Source: G963668185 sp965237445 (GTDB lineage: Bacteria; Chloroflexota; Dehalococcoidia; Lucifugimonadales; G963668185). Taken from it: a stretch of 64,000 nucleotides of DNA. Positions 63,005 through 64,000 of the stretch are shown one piece after another. Each line of letters starts with the position of its first letter. Position 1 is the first letter of the stretch. The notes below the pieces were generated by a model, which made no database searches, was not told the origin of the DNA, and was given only the letters and a program-made list of their open reading frames with translations. The DNA lies in the NCBI GenBank assembly GCA_965237445.1, contig OZ250142.1, forward strand, positions 1 to 64,000. Reading direction: 5' to 3'. Position numbers and translations under genes: made by a program.

Positions 63005-63988
63005 GTGACCACGACTTCAAGCCCCAACGGAAATGTTCGGTTCCCGATCGAGAAAGCCCGAGAGTGGCTCGTTGGCCCCATGGTAGCGGTCGCCACCCCA
63101 TTCAATGAGGACTACAGCCTGGACCTGGACGCCCTCCGTGACAACATCAGGTTCATGATCGACGGAGGGGTCCGCACAGGTAACGGCACCCTTCTTGTCG
63201 GCGGCGCGGGCGGCGAACACCCGGCCATGAACGTCGACGAGCGAAAGGCCGTGATGGACGTGTCGATGGAGGCGGCAGACGGCGAGGTGCCTGTAGCCAC
63301 CAGCGTCCAGCACACCGACACCCGCGTTACCGTCGACCTTGCCCAGCATGCGTCGGCGGCCGGACTCCAGGGCGTGCAGCTCGGCCCCACCTACTACTAC
63401 GTGCCCACCGAGGGCGATGTGAGCCGTCTGTTCGAGTTGGTCGCGTCCGAGTCTGACGTGATGCTCATGATCTACCACACGCACTGGGAAGGTCTCACCA
63501 TGAGCATGGGCCTGCTAAGTGAGCTGGCAGACATGCCCACAGTCGGCGCGCTCAAGTGGTCTGCCCCCACGATCGACATGCTCGAAGAGGGCCTGAAGAA
63601 GTTCTCCAGCAAGCTGTCGATCATCGACAACGCAGGCAAGCATGTGCTCAGCCACCAGCTTGGAGCGCGTGGGTTCATCACCCACCTGAGCGGCTTCTGG
63701 CCGGATTACCCTAGCGACATTTGGCGCCTGCTGGAGGACCTTGACTACGTAGGCGCCGAACGCCTCTTGGAAGAATTCAAGTACCCGTGGTTGGAGTGGC
63801 GGAATGAGGTCGCTAGCGTGACGGGCGGCGAAGGACCGTTCATCAAGGCGGCGATGGAAGAGGTCGGCCTTCGTGTCGGCCCGCCGAGGCCGCCATCCAC
63901 AAGGGCGCCGGAGTCGTTCCTGCCCGCGCTTAGAGAGTTGCTGAAGAAGGCTGGCACGCCAATGGCTGCGCAGACGGTACGGAGCTGA
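63005..63988 (+). CDS. DHDPS/NAL-family lyase (class I aldolase fold)
   Basis: GTG at 63005 after GGAGG is chosen; upstream codons are not protein-like. GPMVAVATPFNEDYSLDLDA opens the TIM barrel, LLVGGAGGEHPAMNVDERKA replaces the usual GTTGE loop, LQGVQLGPTYYYVPTEGDVS includes the Tyr pair, and PTVGALKWSAPTIDM the Schiff-base Lys. The altered GTTGE loop argues against dihydrodipicolinate synthase itself and for a sugar-acid or keto-acid lyase/dehydratase. A further gene seems to begin at the window edge. Confidence 0.83.
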   Translation: MTTTSSPNGNVRFPIEKAREWLVGPMVAVATPFNEDYSLDLDALRDNIRFMIDGGVRTGNGTLLVGGAGGEHPAMNVDERKAVMDVSMEAADGEVPVATSVQHTDTRVTVDLAQHASAAGLQGVQLGPTYYYVPTEGDVSRLFELVASESDVMLMIYHTHWEGLTMSMGLLSELADMPTVGALKWSAPTIDMLEEGLKKFSSKLSIIDNAGKHVLSHQLGARGFITHLSGFWPDYPSDIWRLLEDLDYVGAERLLEEFKYPWLEWRNEVASVTGGEGPFIKAAMEEVGLRVGPPRPPSTRAPESFLPALRELLKKAGTPMAAQTVRS

Positions 63989-64000
63989 CAATGGCGGAAC

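Noticed and set aside
1..64000. CRISPR arrays
   Set aside because: No regularly spaced short repeats with unique spacers were seen; the periodic repeats present are protein-coding (LRR, cadherin) or single tandem pairs.

Overview
The window looks like a piece of a GC-rich, free-living or symbiotic bacterial chromosome, most plausibly a Chloroflexota of the SAR202/Dehalococcoidia type. This is an inference from gene content: a form II coxSLM cluster with coxDEG, many FAD and NAD oxidoreductases, lipoproteins with a C-G-G-G after the lipobox, an M24 creatinase-like enzyme, a DHDPS-like aldolase, and abundant insertion sequences. No rRNA or other strong taxonomic marker is present. One tRNA was found (tRNA-Ala, GGC).

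Region 1 (about 1-32.5 kb) is accessory DNA. It ends on the right at tRNA-Ala with a P4-type tyrosine integrase directly beyond the tRNA 3' end, so a genomic island is likely. It holds an NCS2 permease with an unusual C-terminal domain, two IS110 copies, ISNCY remnants, and a large LRR plus cadherin-like surface protein broken by four one-base deletions. An ISNCY element is split by an IS30 copy. A Shedu-type defence nuclease has an IS5 copy inserted in its last codons. There is a run of small membrane or secreted proteins, a degenerate cytosine-C5-methyltransferase homologue, an IS1595 remnant, a broken solute-binding lipoprotein, an IS481-like remnant, a DnaQ-type exonuclease, and small unknown genes. 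An AlpA regulator lies beside the integrase. This region has many frameshifts and internal stops; two stretches of 1.2 kb and 1.9 kb hold no convincing gene.

Region 2 (32.5-50.7 kb) is metabolic. It contains a SelA-like PLP enzyme, a creatinase-like M24 protein, HicAB, and a long leftward gene series: two HbpS/GlcG-like genes, coxS, coxL, coxM, a PD-(D/E)XK nuclease-like gene, coxD, coxE, coxG, and two FAD oxidoreductase subunits of the sarcosine/opine-oxidase type. A formaldehyde-dehydrogenase-like ADH lies upstream, then dnaN. CoxS and the first HbpS-like protein share an N-terminal short helix and Ala/Pro/Glu-rich linker that the second HbpS copy lacks.

Region 3 (50.7-64 kb) holds two cupredoxin lipoproteins, an Ldh_2 dehydrogenase translationally coupled to a four-gene ABC-2 exporter operon, a GMC oxidoreductase, an Lhr helicase with one frameshift, and a DHDPS-family lyase at the right edge. 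Apart from lhr, the right half has intact reading frames, so the decay on the left is probably biological and not a general sequencing problem.
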